The notes below the pieces were generated by a model. It saw only the letters and a program-made list of their open reading frames with translations. It was not told the DNA's origin and did no database searches. From contig OZ253960.1 of the NCBI GenBank assembly GCA_965267435.1, positions 1,612,001 to 1,676,000 on the forward strand: 64,000 nucleotides of DNA, written 5' to 3'. The DNA is from JAWPMT01 sp965267435 (lineage in GTDB: Bacteria > Bacteroidota > Bacteroidia > Cytophagales > Cyclobacteriaceae). Shown here piece by piece: positions 34,306 to 43,295 of the stretch (positions are counted from its first letter, which is position 1; each line of letters opens with the position of its first letter). The translations under genes were made by a program, and so were the position numbers.

Positions 34306-34719
34306 TTATCCCCGGTACTCGCTTATCTCAAAAAGGTGGCCGTCAGGGTCTCGGAAGAAACATCTGGTTTCTGCTCCCCTGGTATATGGAGGCGTGATAA
34401 ACTCGGCTCCCCTGCCTTTTAGTATTTCGTAGGAGCGATTGCAGTCCTTCACGCGAATGGTAAAGGCATGGCTGACTTCATCTTTATTGGTGGGAATCAC
34501 AAAAGAGGTATCGGGCTTATCCTCAGTAGGGCCACCAGGTGTCACAAGTAAAAGCCAGTTTCCCAGGAACTCCAACACCATCGAATCACCACCGTATTCA
34601 CGAAATATGCTGGCCCCCAATACGTCAACGTAAAAGGCTTTGGATTTTGACATATCAGACACAACCAGAATGGTGGTCAATGCTGATTCCTGGAATGGGT
34701 TATAGTTATCGTCAATCAT
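34306..34719 (-). CDS. VOC/glyoxalase-family protein
   Basis: The 137-residue single VOC unit has paired beta-alpha-beta-beta-beta modules: TTILVVSDMSKSKAFYVDVL, SMVLEFLGNWLLLVT, VSHAFTIRVKDCNRSYE, CFFRDPDGHLFEISEY. The late Glu in FEIS and a His in the HAFT region are candidate metal ligands. Such proteins range from dioxygenases to antibiotic-binding proteins, and the substrate is not predictable. It is monocistronic by layout. Confidence 0.85.
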   Translation of the reverse strand: MIDDNYNPFQESALTTILVVSDMSKSKAFYVDVLGASIFREYGGDSMVLEFLGNWLLLVTPGGPTEDKPDTSFVIPTNKDEVSHAFTIRVKDCNRSYEILKGRGAEFITPPYTRGAETRCFFRDPDGHLFEISEYRG

Positions 34720-34948
34720 ATATGTCCTTAAGTTCGTTCATAATTTGCTATCATGATTGTCGGTTGTTCTCATTGCTGAGACTGCCACTTTTCCCACGCC
34801 TTGTATGCCGCCACCTGGGCAACGACCCCAGACGAAAAAAGAATCCCTGAGCCCCGTCCCATCCGGTACTTCCACCTCTAAGAGAGATGGCCAATACCAG
34901 GCAAAGAGAATTACCAAGCTCTGCTAACTATTATGATAAACGCCGGGA

Positions 34949-35935
34949 TCATTCAAGCTTTACGGCATACCAATTTTCTTTTGGAAAAGAGAACGCAACG
35001 ACTTCATTTTCAGCATTGACAATGAATTCGCATTTTCTTTCGGCACGTCCAAATTTGAACCAATACTCCTGAATGGGGAGGATCTCGATTCTCTCTTTAA
35101 AGGCATACTTGACAAAGAATCTATCTTCATACCTAACGACATTGAATTTTACAGAGTCATCTGTCCACACGTACTCCCCAGTAATATTGTTGACGATTGA
35201 ATCCGGCACAATCGCTAAGTCACGGAATTCAATTCCATACTGCTCCAAGTGGCTATCAATATCTGCCAATAAAGAATCAATTGCATCCAAGACCATCATT
35301 GTTGCAGTTGATGAGAAGTCCAGTGTATGATAATAGTCAGTGAGGTGGTTCCGAAATTCAACGTTTTCCTTAAGGCCCGCCAAGTCTGCCACTTCGTAGC
35401 TGTTGGACTGGAGAAGTCCATAACGAAATAGTATTGGCTTGATATTTTTTGTCAATTGTTCGTGTTTCCTTCCAAGCATAACTTCTAGATTAGTAAAATC
35501 ATTCTCATGCAGCCAAGTAATCCTGATCCGAATTGAATCGTTTTTTATGAAGTTAAAACCCTCATTTGCCATGTATTTGTAGGCGCTATTTGCAACATTG
35601 AAGATGTTCGCCTGTCTAGGGTTTGGGATAAAGGCCAAATATTCGTTTGCCAGATTTTCATCCATTAATTCCGTACTGAAAACAGCATGGAGACTATCTA
35701 TCGAGGGTTTCATCACATCTTCTATAAACCACAAAATGGCCTCGGCTTCTTCCTTGTTTCTAATAAGATCTGCTCGAAGCTCGTGATAGAATCTCAATTC
35801 AACTTGGCTCGCTTTTTCACCCTCATTCCAATTGTTCAGGGCAAATGCTCCTAATATCCCAAGGGTTATTACCATTATTTCCAGAATATATTCCGCCCAT
35901 TTTTGCTTCAGTGTTTCAAGGATCTTCTTCATCAT
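34949..35935 (-). CDS. DUF6090-family membrane protein
   Basis: The 328-residue product starts with a cytoplasmic helix and a transmembrane segment, WAEYILEIMVITLGILGAFA, followed by LNNWNE. This is the hallmark of the DUF6090 family of Bacteroidota. The rest is a long helical extracytoplasmic domain (ELRADLIRNKEEAEAIL and later FSSTATMMVLDAIDSL) with a short beta C-terminus. The function is unknown. The base composition here is richer in A and T than in the surrounding core genes, in line with an accessory region. Confidence 0.82.
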   Translation of the reverse strand: MMKKILETLKQKWAEYILEIMVITLGILGAFALNNWNEGEKASQVELRFYHELRADLIRNKEEAEAILWFIEDVMKPSIDSLHAVFSTELMDENLANEYLAFIPNPRQANIFNVANSAYKYMANEGFNFIKNDSIRIRITWLHENDFTNLEVMLGRKHEQLTKNIKPILFRYGLLQSNSYEVADLAGLKENVEFRNHLTDYYHTLDFSSTATMMVLDAIDSLLADIDSHLEQYGIEFRDLAIVPDSIVNNITGEYVWTDDSVKFNVVRYEDRFFVKYAFKERIEILPIQEYWFKFGRAERKCEFIVNAENEVVAFSFPKENWYAVKLE

Positions 35936-36202
35936 CTGGACATTATCACGTAGTCAGGACGTAGGTGGCGAGTCTCAACGTCGGACTCAGCCGACCGCAA
36001 AAAGTGCTTGAAGATCAACTTTTCTCAGTGATTTGCCAATCCTATTCCGTAACCTTTCAAATGGATCACTTCATAACCAAAATTTTTCATTTTGGGGTGG
36101 TGGCAAGGTGGGAGCAAAATGATCTCCTAATGCATAATCTAATCATTTATCAGGAGATTAAGAAGCCATGATTTTACCCAGAAATCATGCTGTATTTTGT
36201 GT

Positions 36203-37121
36203 TCAAGTCCAGAAGTAATTGGATTCCTTCAATACCAGGCTGCGGTAGTAGTTATTGAGTTCATACATATCCATTCGAACACGAATGATCCTGCCAAATT
36301 CGGAGATGATCTCGGTCTTAGCCACATGATCCCAGATTTCATCGTTGATTTCCTGCTTGTAGCTTATGCGGGAGTTTATAGCCGATGGATATTTCGTGAA
36401 GCCGTAAGAGTATTGAACATATAACTCAGAGGTGATTTTGGAAATATAGAGTTGGTTGTCCTGAGCTTTAACCAGCCTGAGAATCAGCCTACTACTACCA
36501 AAATACTGCAACTCCGACGATTGGCAATAACCCACCCCTTCGATCAGCAATTGTAGTACGCTATAACCTCCACCTGAGTACAGGTAAGCAGTTCCTGGTT
36601 CTTGAACAACTTTTACCCTCGTAGATATCTTGCCGGAACCATCTAAGGGATTCGACAATCTTAGGCAGGCGGGAGGAAGTCTATGTCCCCGGTATCCGGA
36701 AACATTGAGGCCAGCTGTATGACTCAGAAGCTATGTAATGGTGATTTTGTCCGAATCGAATTTTGATTTGGGGAACTCCCATCTTGTGAGGTACTTCTTC
36801 GCAGGTTCATCCAGACCGCCCTTATCGAGTTCGACCATTTCATGATGCCCCAAGCCGTAAGGGATTTAGAAATGGAGCCGACGCCATAACCTGTATGGCT
36901 GTCACAGAAATTTTCTCCTCTAGATTGGCATATCCAAAATGTCGCTCAAGCATGACTGAATCCTTGCCAACTACTGCCATCGAAACACCCGGAACTTTGT
37001 TAGTCGCCATGATTTTCGGGATTGTTTCGTCCAACTCCCGCTCCAGGACCGACACATCCTGACCAAAGCCCAAAAGTGTAATAAGTGTAGAGCAGGTGAT
37101 GATCAAAATGAGTTGGTGCAA
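36203..37121 (-). pseudogene. Decayed serine hydrolase of the beta-lactamase family
   Basis: An N-terminal piece (37121 to about 36900) has a signal peptide and VPGVSMAVVGKDSVMLERHF, the normal entry of class C beta-lactamase-like hydrolases. The catalytic region GVGSISKSLTAWGIM (Ser-x-x-Lys) then lies in a second frame. After a further one-base slip near 36840 the sequence continues as MVELDKGGLDEPAKKYL in a third frame, meets an in-frame TAG at 36731-36733 right before LLSHTAGLN, and goes on to AYLYSGGGYSVLQLLIE. After that the similarity ends and an unrelated-looking reading frame reaches the stop at 36203, so the 3' part was lost or replaced. Two frameshifts plus a stop make this a clear pseudogene. 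Confidence 0.85.
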
Positions 37122-37214
37122 AAGGGAACTATGAGCTACAAATTTGGCATTGAGAATTGGCTGGGTTTAGGGCAACAGATCCCCTTCGCTCTGTCAAACC
37201 TGAAAGATCTGTTT

Positions 37215-37853
37215 TCAATCCCCGCCAAGATCCTCGATGGTGATATTCTTATAGGAAACCAGGGCCTTCCCACCACCATGGATCTGGAGCCCAATGAGGC
37301 CGTCTTGAGGAATGTCGGGGTCCTGCTCATAATAGTTCACTGTCTCCTCGCCATTGACAAAAATTGCAATCTGATTGCCAACGGCCCTTATCTCGTAGTC
37401 GTTCCATTGACCTGGGATACCCCTTGGCGCTGACAGCGAATCGTATCCTGCAAGAAAGGTATTGCGCCTGGATTCATCATAGAGCGCTCCGGTCAACCTA
37501 TGCCCAATGTCTGCCTGGTAACCAGACACTTCGTATGCCGGATCGGCAATCCTTCGACTCCGGAACTGAACGCCGGCATTGACAAATCCCTCGTCGCCTT
37601 CCAGCTTGAATTTGAGTTTCAAGAGGAAATCACTGTATGACTCAGTGGTACATAGAAACTCGTTGTGGGGTACCACCTCCGAAAGTGAACCTCCAACGAT
37701 TTCGCCGTTCACAATTCGCCATGTCTTGGTAGTATCCCCTTCCCAACCTGAGAAAGTCCGCCCATCGAATAGCTCCGTCGGAGATGAGGTCTCACATGAC
37801 AACACGTACACCGCGAGCAGCGAGTACAGTGCCAAATTGCGTGGATGATTCAT
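37215..37853 (-). CDS. DUF1080 (3-keto-disaccharide hydrolase-like) lipoprotein
   Basis: The 212-residue protein has a lipobox (VYVLSC, about residue 20) and the DUF1080 concanavalin-like fold: ELFDGRTFSGWEGD, WRIVNGEIVGG, DFLLKLKFKLE, GVQFRSRR, and the late GLIGLQIHGGG. Relatives act on glycans or 3-keto sugars in the periplasm. It is an isolated gene, preceded by the repeated 14-base motif and by an imperfect palindrome (37928-37953). Confidence 0.88.
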   Translation of the reverse strand: MNHPRNLALYSLLAVYVLSCETSSPTELFDGRTFSGWEGDTTKTWRIVNGEIVGGSLSEVVPHNEFLCTTESYSDFLLKLKFKLEGDEGFVNAGVQFRSRRIADPAYEVSGYQADIGHRLTGALYDESRRNTFLAGYDSLSAPRGIPGQWNDYEIRAVGNQIAIFVNGEETVNYYEQDPDIPQDGLIGLQIHGGGKALVSYKNITIEDLGGD

Positions 37854-37891
37854 AAGTCATCATTTGATCGTTCCCTGGAAGCTTAAGAGCA

Positions 37892-37905
37892 CAAAATAGC
37901 GCAAC
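37892..37905. repeat. 14-base motif CAAAATAGCGCAAC, copy 2
   Basis: This is identical to 30322-30335 and in the same orientation, 38 bases upstream of the DUF1080 start. On the minus strand a TTG lies 20 bases before the TATTTTG in it, a Bacteroidota-like -33/-7 spacing. Confidence 0.45.
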
Positions 37906-37927
37906 GCTGGCGAAGCTCCAAGGCCAT

Positions 37928-37953
37928 CAACTTGATTGGTAATCAGTTGATCG
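37928..37953. repeat. Imperfect palindrome with one unpaired base
   Basis: ATCAACT-T-GATT ... AATC-AGTTGAT (7-bp plus 4-bp stem, one bulged T) lies between the amidohydrolase stop and the DUF1080 start. It has no T-run, so it is more likely an operator or structural element than a terminator. Confidence 0.4.
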
Positions 37954-37983
37954 GGTATTGCCCAAGACGACTTACTAGGGGGG

Positions 37984-39414
37984 TTATTTTTCAATGACTA
38001 AGTACTCTAAATACCTAAGCCCAGAAGCCATTAAGTTCTTCCTGTTCATTGCGTTTTCATTGAAGGAATCGAGTGTTTCTCTACTTAATTTCCGCCCCTT
38101 TATAAAAACGTAGGCAGGGTTTTCAAGTGATGATAATTCTAATAGCGGATTATCATCCACCATCAACAAATTGGCAATTTTACCCTCCTCAATGGTCCCT
38201 AGTGAATTCATAACGGAGTGAGTCCTGGATGCGTTGACTGTTGCCGTTTTTAATACTTCGTAGTTAGAGAGGCCTGCGTCTTTGTAAAAGTTTAATTCTT
38301 CATGTATTGAAAATCCCGGGAGGGTAACACCAATACCGGCATCGGTACCGCATACGATAGCTACACCTGCGTCGTGCAGTTTTTGTACAATGGTCACGTG
38401 AAAATCATGTTGAGTTCTAATTCTACTTACCACCGTTGAATCTTCTTGTTTGGCATTGAACCAACGATCAAATTGATTTTTGCTGTCGGCTTTTTTGATA
38501 AGTGGATTCATGTACTCCAATGATTCTGAATCTAAAATTGAATCATCGATCATCATCTGGTAAATATTATGGAATCCGGTGAGTGTCGGACAATAACTCG
38601 TGTGCCTGGAAAACGAAATCGAATCTATAATAGGTTGCAGTTTGTTTGTATCTAGGTCAAACTGCAACGGTTGTTGCACAATTTCTTCCGCATGTTCGAT
38701 GGACTTGATTTGTGATTTCAAATGATACGAAAACGGAACCTTTTGGGAAGGATGTGCTACGATGTCGATCTCAGAAATTTCGGACTGTTCAATGACGGCA
38801 TCAAAGATCTCCCTATCCAGACCATAGTAAGTTTTAATGAAATCGTAGCCTCTCCTTTTATATGAAATCACCTTCTCTTGAGCTTCTTGTGGGCTCATTA
38901 GGTTTAGATTATCGTCACCAATAAATTCCGGCCCTGTTAGTTTTGGTCCAGTCGTAAAGAATGCAGGAGAATAAATATTGTCATCAATTATGTCCTCCTT
39001 GATTCTCAAATGCATTGGCATACCCCATAAATTTCTAACTGCCGTCACTCCATTTGATAGATATAGACCAAGTTCATATCGATCCCATACATGAACATGC
39101 ATGTCGATAAGACCTGGCGTTAGAAATCCATTTTTTGCGTCAATGACTTCTACTCCGTTGATCTCAATACTATCGGCAATCTTTTCAATTATACCTTCCT
39201 TTATGTACACCATTTTGTTTTCCAAAACGGTGTCTCTGTCCATCGGTATTACATTGACATTCGTAATGAGGTAAGAATTGGCAGTGAATTCATTTTCGCC
39301 GATGCTTAGGTAGCTAGTTCTATTTGAATCAACCCAAAGTGTCACCACAGAAGTGAGGACTACTACAACGATGAGTCCAAAGACAATGATCAGAAACCCT
39401 TTTAATACTTTCAT
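37984..39414 (-). CDS. Membrane-anchored amidohydrolase
   Basis: The 476-residue protein has an N-terminal membrane helix (FLIIVFGLIVVVVLTSVVTL). The metal-dependent amidohydrolase core has DMHVHVW (His-x-His), an FIKTYYG Lys, VAHPS, IEHAEEI and CGTDAGIGV (metal Asp). This is the arrangement of prolidase/imidazolonepropionase-like enzymes, and it probably hydrolyses a peptide- or ring-amide substrate at the cell envelope. The next gene on the other strand begins the amidoligase operon 172 bases away; an amide hydrolase next to amide-forming enzymes could be meaningful but is not proven. The codons are A/T-rich. Confidence 0.9.
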   Translation of the reverse strand: MKVLKGFLIIVFGLIVVVVLTSVVTLWVDSNRTSYLSIGENEFTANSYLITNVNVIPMDRDTVLENKMVYIKEGIIEKIADSIEINGVEVIDAKNGFLTPGLIDMHVHVWDRYELGLYLSNGVTAVRNLWGMPMHLRIKEDIIDDNIYSPAFFTTGPKLTGPEFIGDDNLNLMSPQEAQEKVISYKRRGYDFIKTYYGLDREIFDAVIEQSEISEIDIVAHPSQKVPFSYHLKSQIKSIEHAEEIVQQPLQFDLDTNKLQPIIDSISFSRHTSYCPTLTGFHNIYQMMIDDSILDSESLEYMNPLIKKADSKNQFDRWFNAKQEDSTVVSRIRTQHDFHVTIVQKLHDAGVAIVCGTDAGIGVTLPGFSIHEELNFYKDAGLSNYEVLKTATVNASRTHSVMNSLGTIEEGKIANLLMVDDNPLLELSSLENPAYVFIKGRKLSRETLDSFNENAMNRKNLMASGLRYLEYLVIEK

Positions 39415-39586
39415 TTATTTAAGGAATAATCTCATGACGGTATGGTCGCTTCGTCGTAGTTCGTGCTAGATTCGGCGCTTTGCAATAATATCCATGAGTA
39501 AGGCATTTCGGACACCTCTGAATAAGAAAAAGAGCTATTACTTTTGTGCCTTCTTTCGAAACCCATCAACTTAAACCACTGGAAAA

Positions 39587-40291
39587 TTGAAGGAGTCATA
39601 CCACAAATGGTACTCGCAAGCACTCAGTAAGGATATTGAAATGCTTTCCTTCGGACACGCTGGCTATCCGATCATTTTGTTCCCCACAACCATGGGAAGG
39701 TACTATGAATGCAAGGACTTTCTACTGATAGAATCAGTCCGCTGGTTCCTGGAGGAGGGATTGGTCCAAATCTATTGTCCCGACAGCATCAATGAACTGA
39801 GCTGGTACAACAAAGGCATACATCCTGCAGACAGGGTACGCAATCACATCTGGTATGACAAGTTCGTAAAAGAGGAACTCGTCGACGCTATCTGTCATGA
39901 GAAGGGCCTGTCAAAAGTGGCCGTAGCGGGTCCCAGCTTTGGTGGCTATTTGGCGGCCAACTTTGCCTTCAAGTACCCGGATAAGGTCAGCCACCTTTTT
40001 AGCATGAGCGGTTCTTTTGACATCAAGTCCTTCTTGGACGGCTACTACGATGACAATGTCTATTTCAACAATCCGGTGGACTATCTTCCAGGAAATAACC
40101 ACCCGGACCTATGGAATATGAAGATTGTACTCGGTGTCGGAGAATGGGACATTTGCCTGGAGGCCAATCAACGACTGGCGGATATATTCAATGAAAAGAA
40201 TATCCCCTACTGGTTTGATTTGAGAAAATGGGCCGTTCATGACTGGCCGATTTGGCGCGAAATGTTCCCTCACTATTTGTCAACACTTTAA
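39587..40291 (+). CDS. Esterase-like alpha/beta hydrolase, first gene of the amidoligase operon
   Basis: The 234-residue protein probably starts at a TTG (39587, KESYHKWYSQALSKDIEML); an ATG at 39638 would remove conserved residues. It has the nucleophile elbow VAGPSFGGYLAANF (GxSxG), an Asp in GVGEWDICLEANQ and a late His in HDWPIWREMF. The YPIILFPTTMGRYYECKD opening is typical of the esterases found next to ATP-grasp genes. It may load, release or trim the product of the downstream ligases. It has an 18-base gap to the next gene. Confidence 0.86.
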   Translation: MKESYHKWYSQALSKDIEMLSFGHAGYPIILFPTTMGRYYECKDFLLIESVRWFLEEGLVQIYCPDSINELSWYNKGIHPADRVRNHIWYDKFVKEELVDAICHEKGLSKVAVAGPSFGGYLAANFAFKYPDKVSHLFSMSGSFDIKSFLDGYYDDNVYFNNPVDYLPGNNHPDLWNMKIVLGVGEWDICLEANQRLADIFNEKNIPYWFDLRKWAVHDWPIWREMFPHYLSTL

Positions 40292-40309
40292 AAGAAATAT
40301 TCCCAAACC

Positions 40310-41356
40310 ATGAAGAAAATTGGAATTCTATTCGGCATGGAAGACACCTTTCCATGGGCTTTCATTGATCGGGTCAATGAGAAAAAGATCAAAGGAATAG
40401 AGGCAGAAGCGGTTTCCATTGATCAGGTCCAGCAAGCGAAGCCAACGGACTATGCCGTCATCATCGATCGGATCTCCCAGGACGTCCCATTTTACAGGGC
40501 CTACCTAAAGAATGCTGCCATATCAGGAACGGCGGTCATCAACAATCCCTTTTGGTGGAGTGCTGACGAAAAATTCTTCAACAATGCCCTGGCTGAAATC
40601 ATCGGTGTGCCTGTGCCAAAGACTGTATTGCTTCCCTCCTCCCACAGACCGCCGGATACCACCGAGCAGTCATTTAGGAATCTAAAACTGCCCTACGCCT
40701 GGGACGAGATCATTGAGCACATCGGGTTCCCAGCGTATATGAAGCCCTTTTCTGGAGGTGGCTGGAAAAGCGTGTACAAATTAAACAACAGGGAAGAACT
40801 GTTTGCCCGACATGCGGAAACTGGAGAACTGGTGATGATGCTGCAGGAAGAGATTGTATTTACGGAGTATTTCAGATGCTATGCGCTGGGAGGCAACAAG
40901 ATCCACATCATGCAATACGAGCCGAGGAATCCATTCCATCTCAGATATGTGCGAGATGCCGCTCCGGTGGCCAAAAAACTCCTTGATACCATCGAAAATT
41001 ACTGCATCAAACTAAACACAGCGCTGGGCTATGACTTCAATACGGTGGAATTTGCCGTGAGAGACGGTGTGCCCTATGCCATTGATTTTTGCAATCCAGC
41101 ACCTGATGCTGACATCAATTCCGTCGGTCAGGACAACTTCGATTGGATCGTGGAGAATGCAGCTAACATGGCCATCGAAAAGGCCAAGGCGCAGAAAGCG
41201 GGGCAAATGAACCTTACCTGGGGGACCTTCATCCAAAACCAGGTCCATGGTCTTCCCGTCGCTTCTGAGGGGAAAGCACCTGCGAAGAAGACCGCTGCTC
41301 GGAAAAAACCGGCAGCGAAAGCGTCGAGTAAGACCTCGGGCAAAAAGAAAGCGTAA
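40310..41356 (+). CDS. ATP-grasp ligase with Lys/Ala-rich tail
   Basis: The 348-residue protein has a preATP-grasp domain (KKIGILFGMEDTFPWAFIDR). The ATP-grasp core has a Lys in FPAYMKPFSGGGWKSVYK, a hinge MLQEEIVFTEYFRCY, a metal-binding VEFAVRDGVPYAIDFCNPAP and ADINSVG. It should activate a carboxylate as acyl-phosphate and join it to an amine. After about residue 320 a Lys/Ala/Pro-rich tail follows (APAKKTAARKKPAAK and so on) of the kind seen on nucleic-acid-binding proteins; it is odd for a ligase. The next gene begins 7 bases downstream. Confidence 0.88.
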   Translation: MKKIGILFGMEDTFPWAFIDRVNEKKIKGIEAEAVSIDQVQQAKPTDYAVIIDRISQDVPFYRAYLKNAAISGTAVINNPFWWSADEKFFNNALAEIIGVPVPKTVLLPSSHRPPDTTEQSFRNLKLPYAWDEIIEHIGFPAYMKPFSGGGWKSVYKLNNREELFARHAETGELVMMLQEEIVFTEYFRCYALGGNKIHIMQYEPRNPFHLRYVRDAAPVAKKLLDTIENYCIKLNTALGYDFNTVEFAVRDGVPYAIDFCNPAPDADINSVGQDNFDWIVENAANMAIEKAKAQKAGQMNLTWGTFIQNQVHGLPVASEGKAPAKKTAARKKPAAKASSKTSGKKKA

Positions 41357-41363
41357 ACAAGAG

Positions 41364-42467
41364 ATGGGTATGGAACTCACCTTAGGAATTGAAGAAGAGT
41401 ACCAGGTCATAGACCCGGAGACCAGAGAGCTCACCTCCCATGAACAGCGGATCGTAGAGGAGGCCGAAAAGCATCTGGATGAGCAGGTGAAGGCTGAAAT
41501 GCATCAGGCGGTCGTAGAGGTGGGCACCAAAGTATGTAAGGACATCGATGACGCGAGGAGGCAGGTGTCCTCTCTCAGAAAGACCCTATGCAGCATTGCC
41601 AACGACCTGGGTTACAAAATAGGAGCAGCTGGGACTCACCCTTTCTCTGAGTGGGAAAAACAGCTCATCACACCCAATCCCAGGTACGATGAGATCATCA
41701 TGGAGATGCAGGATACCGCGCGGTCCAATCTCATCTTTGGACTCCATGTCCATGTCGGCATCGCAGACAAATCCATGGCCCTCCATGTGGCGAACAGCAT
41801 GCGGTACTTCTTACCGCACCTTTATGCCTTGTCCACCAATTCACCGTTCTGGGAAGGTCGCAATACCGGGTTCAAGTCTTTTCGATCCAAGGTCTTCGAT
41901 AAGTTTCCCCGGACGGGTATTCCAGAGGCATTTCATACCATCGCGGATTATGAGAATTACATCAACCTGCTAGTCAAAACGGGTTGTATCGACAATGCGA
42001 AGAAGATCTGGTGGGACATCCGGGTGCACCCGTTCTTCCCGACCGTCGAGATACGAATTTGTGACATTCCACTGACAGTAGACGAAACGATCTGTATTGC
42101 CGCCCTTATCCAGGCGCTGGCGGCCAAGTTTCAAAAGCTTCGCGATCAGAATCTGAATTTCATCGTGTACCACCGTGCGTTGATCAACGAAAACAAGTGG
42201 CGTGCGGGCAGATATGGCCTGGATGGGAAGATGATCGACTTCGGAAAAGAAGAGGAAGTAGACACCCGTTTGCTGATCGAAGAATTGCTGGCCTTTGTGG
42301 ATGACGTGGTCGACGACCTCGGCTCGAGGAGCGAAATGAACAAAGTCCGCGAAATACTCAAAAACGGGACAGGAGCCGACCAGCAACTGGCTGTTTACGA
42401 GGAGACCAAGGATCTAAAAAAGGTGGTGGACTACGTGATCGAACAGACGACAAAGGGAATCGACTAG
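41364..42467 (+). CDS. GCS2/YbdK-type carboxylate-amine ligase
   Basis: From the ATG at 41364 (MGMELTLGIEEEYQVID) the 367-residue protein matches the glutamate-cysteine ligase type 2 (YbdK) family: the IEEEYQ motif, QVKAEMHQAVVEVGT, FGLHVHVGI, and WWDIRVHPFFPTVEIRICD, all parts of the glutamine-synthetase-like active site. An earlier start would overlap the previous gene. It is expected to form a peptide-like bond between an amino acid carboxylate and an amine in the cytoplasm. It sits third in the operon, with a 3-base gap to the amidotransferase gene. Confidence 0.9.
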   Translation: MGMELTLGIEEEYQVIDPETRELTSHEQRIVEEAEKHLDEQVKAEMHQAVVEVGTKVCKDIDDARRQVSSLRKTLCSIANDLGYKIGAAGTHPFSEWEKQLITPNPRYDEIIMEMQDTARSNLIFGLHVHVGIADKSMALHVANSMRYFLPHLYALSTNSPFWEGRNTGFKSFRSKVFDKFPRTGIPEAFHTIADYENYINLLVKTGCIDNAKKIWWDIRVHPFFPTVEIRICDIPLTVDETICIAALIQALAAKFQKLRDQNLNFIVYHRALINENKWRAGRYGLDGKMIDFGKEEEVDTRLLIEELLAFVDDVVDDLGSRSEMNKVREILKNGTGADQQLAVYEETKDLKKVVDYVIEQTTKGID

Positions 42468-42470
42468 CTG

Positions 42471-43295
42471 ATGGAGAAAGTCAAGTTGGCCATACTGGAC
42501 ATGAACAACAAGGCCCCTAATCAGGGGTTGCGCTGCATCCGGGACATCGTCATCGGATTCGATGATGACGTGGACTGGAAGATATTTGACGTCCGGGCAG
42601 AAAACGAATTACCTGACCTGTCTTACGACATTTTTATTTGTAGTGGTGGTCCGGGCAGCCCTATAGATGGTGGTCCCTGGAAGGAGCGCTTCTTCGAACT
42701 CATCGACGGCGCATGGAAGCTGAATCAAACCAATCCACCATCGAAGAAGTACTTCTTTTTCATTTGCCATTCATTTCAGATGGCCTGTGAGCATTTTGGT
42801 CTGGGTCAGATCACCAGACGCAAAAAGAACTCCTTTGGTGTTTATCCAGTCCACAAGACCAAAGCCGGCAAAACCGATCGACTGCTAGAGGGATTGCCAG
42901 ATCCCTATCATGCTGTAGACTCCCGGGACTGGCAATTGGTCCAGCCAAGACTGGAAGTATTTGAAGAGCACGGTGCCACCATCCTGAGCCTGGAGAAAAT
43001 AAGAACCCACGTCGAGTACGAACGCGCGATCATGGCGGTACGGTTTTCGCCGGAATTTGTAGGCACACAATATCACCCCGAAGCCGATCCGATTGGCATG
43101 AAAGCACATTTTTCCAAGCCAGAGATGAGACAAAAGGTGATCGACAACTTCGATGAAAGGAAATACGAGGACATGATGGACCACCTGGAGGATCCGGACA
43201 AAATCGCGCTGACCTATCAAACAGTCATCCCTGGATTCATCAGGCGATCTCTCGAATCGCTGACGCAACAACGCTTTGCCCCAATAAAGACATGA
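42471..43295 (+). CDS. Class I glutamine amidotransferase-like protein
   Basis: The 274-residue protein has the GATase-1 layout: CSGGPGSPIDGG as the glycine-rich oxyanion strand, nucleophile Cys99 in YFFFICHSFQMACEHFG, and a His/Glu pair in FVGTQYHPEADP. It would release ammonia from glutamine for an amide-forming partner, or hydrolyse a gamma-glutamyl bond. The nucleophile context (FICHSF rather than GICLG) marks an atypical branch. It overlaps the following ATP-grasp-like gene by four bases (ATGA), so translation is coupled. Confidence 0.88.
   Translation: MEKVKLAILDMNNKAPNQGLRCIRDIVIGFDDDVDWKIFDVRAENELPDLSYDIFICSGGPGSPIDGGPWKERFFELIDGAWKLNQTNPPSKKYFFFICHSFQMACEHFGLGQITRRKKNSFGVYPVHKTKAGKTDRLLEGLPDPYHAVDSRDWQLVQPRLEVFEEHGATILSLEKIRTHVEYERAIMAVRFSPEFVGTQYHPEADPIGMKAHFSKPEMRQKVIDNFDERKYEDMMDHLEDPDKIALTYQTVIPGFIRRSLESLTQQRFAPIKT

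Noticed and set aside
29784..39414. Possible integron-like cassette array of same-strand genes
   Set aside because: There is no integrase gene, and the spacers do not share attC-type core sites or sizes; only one 14-base motif recurs.
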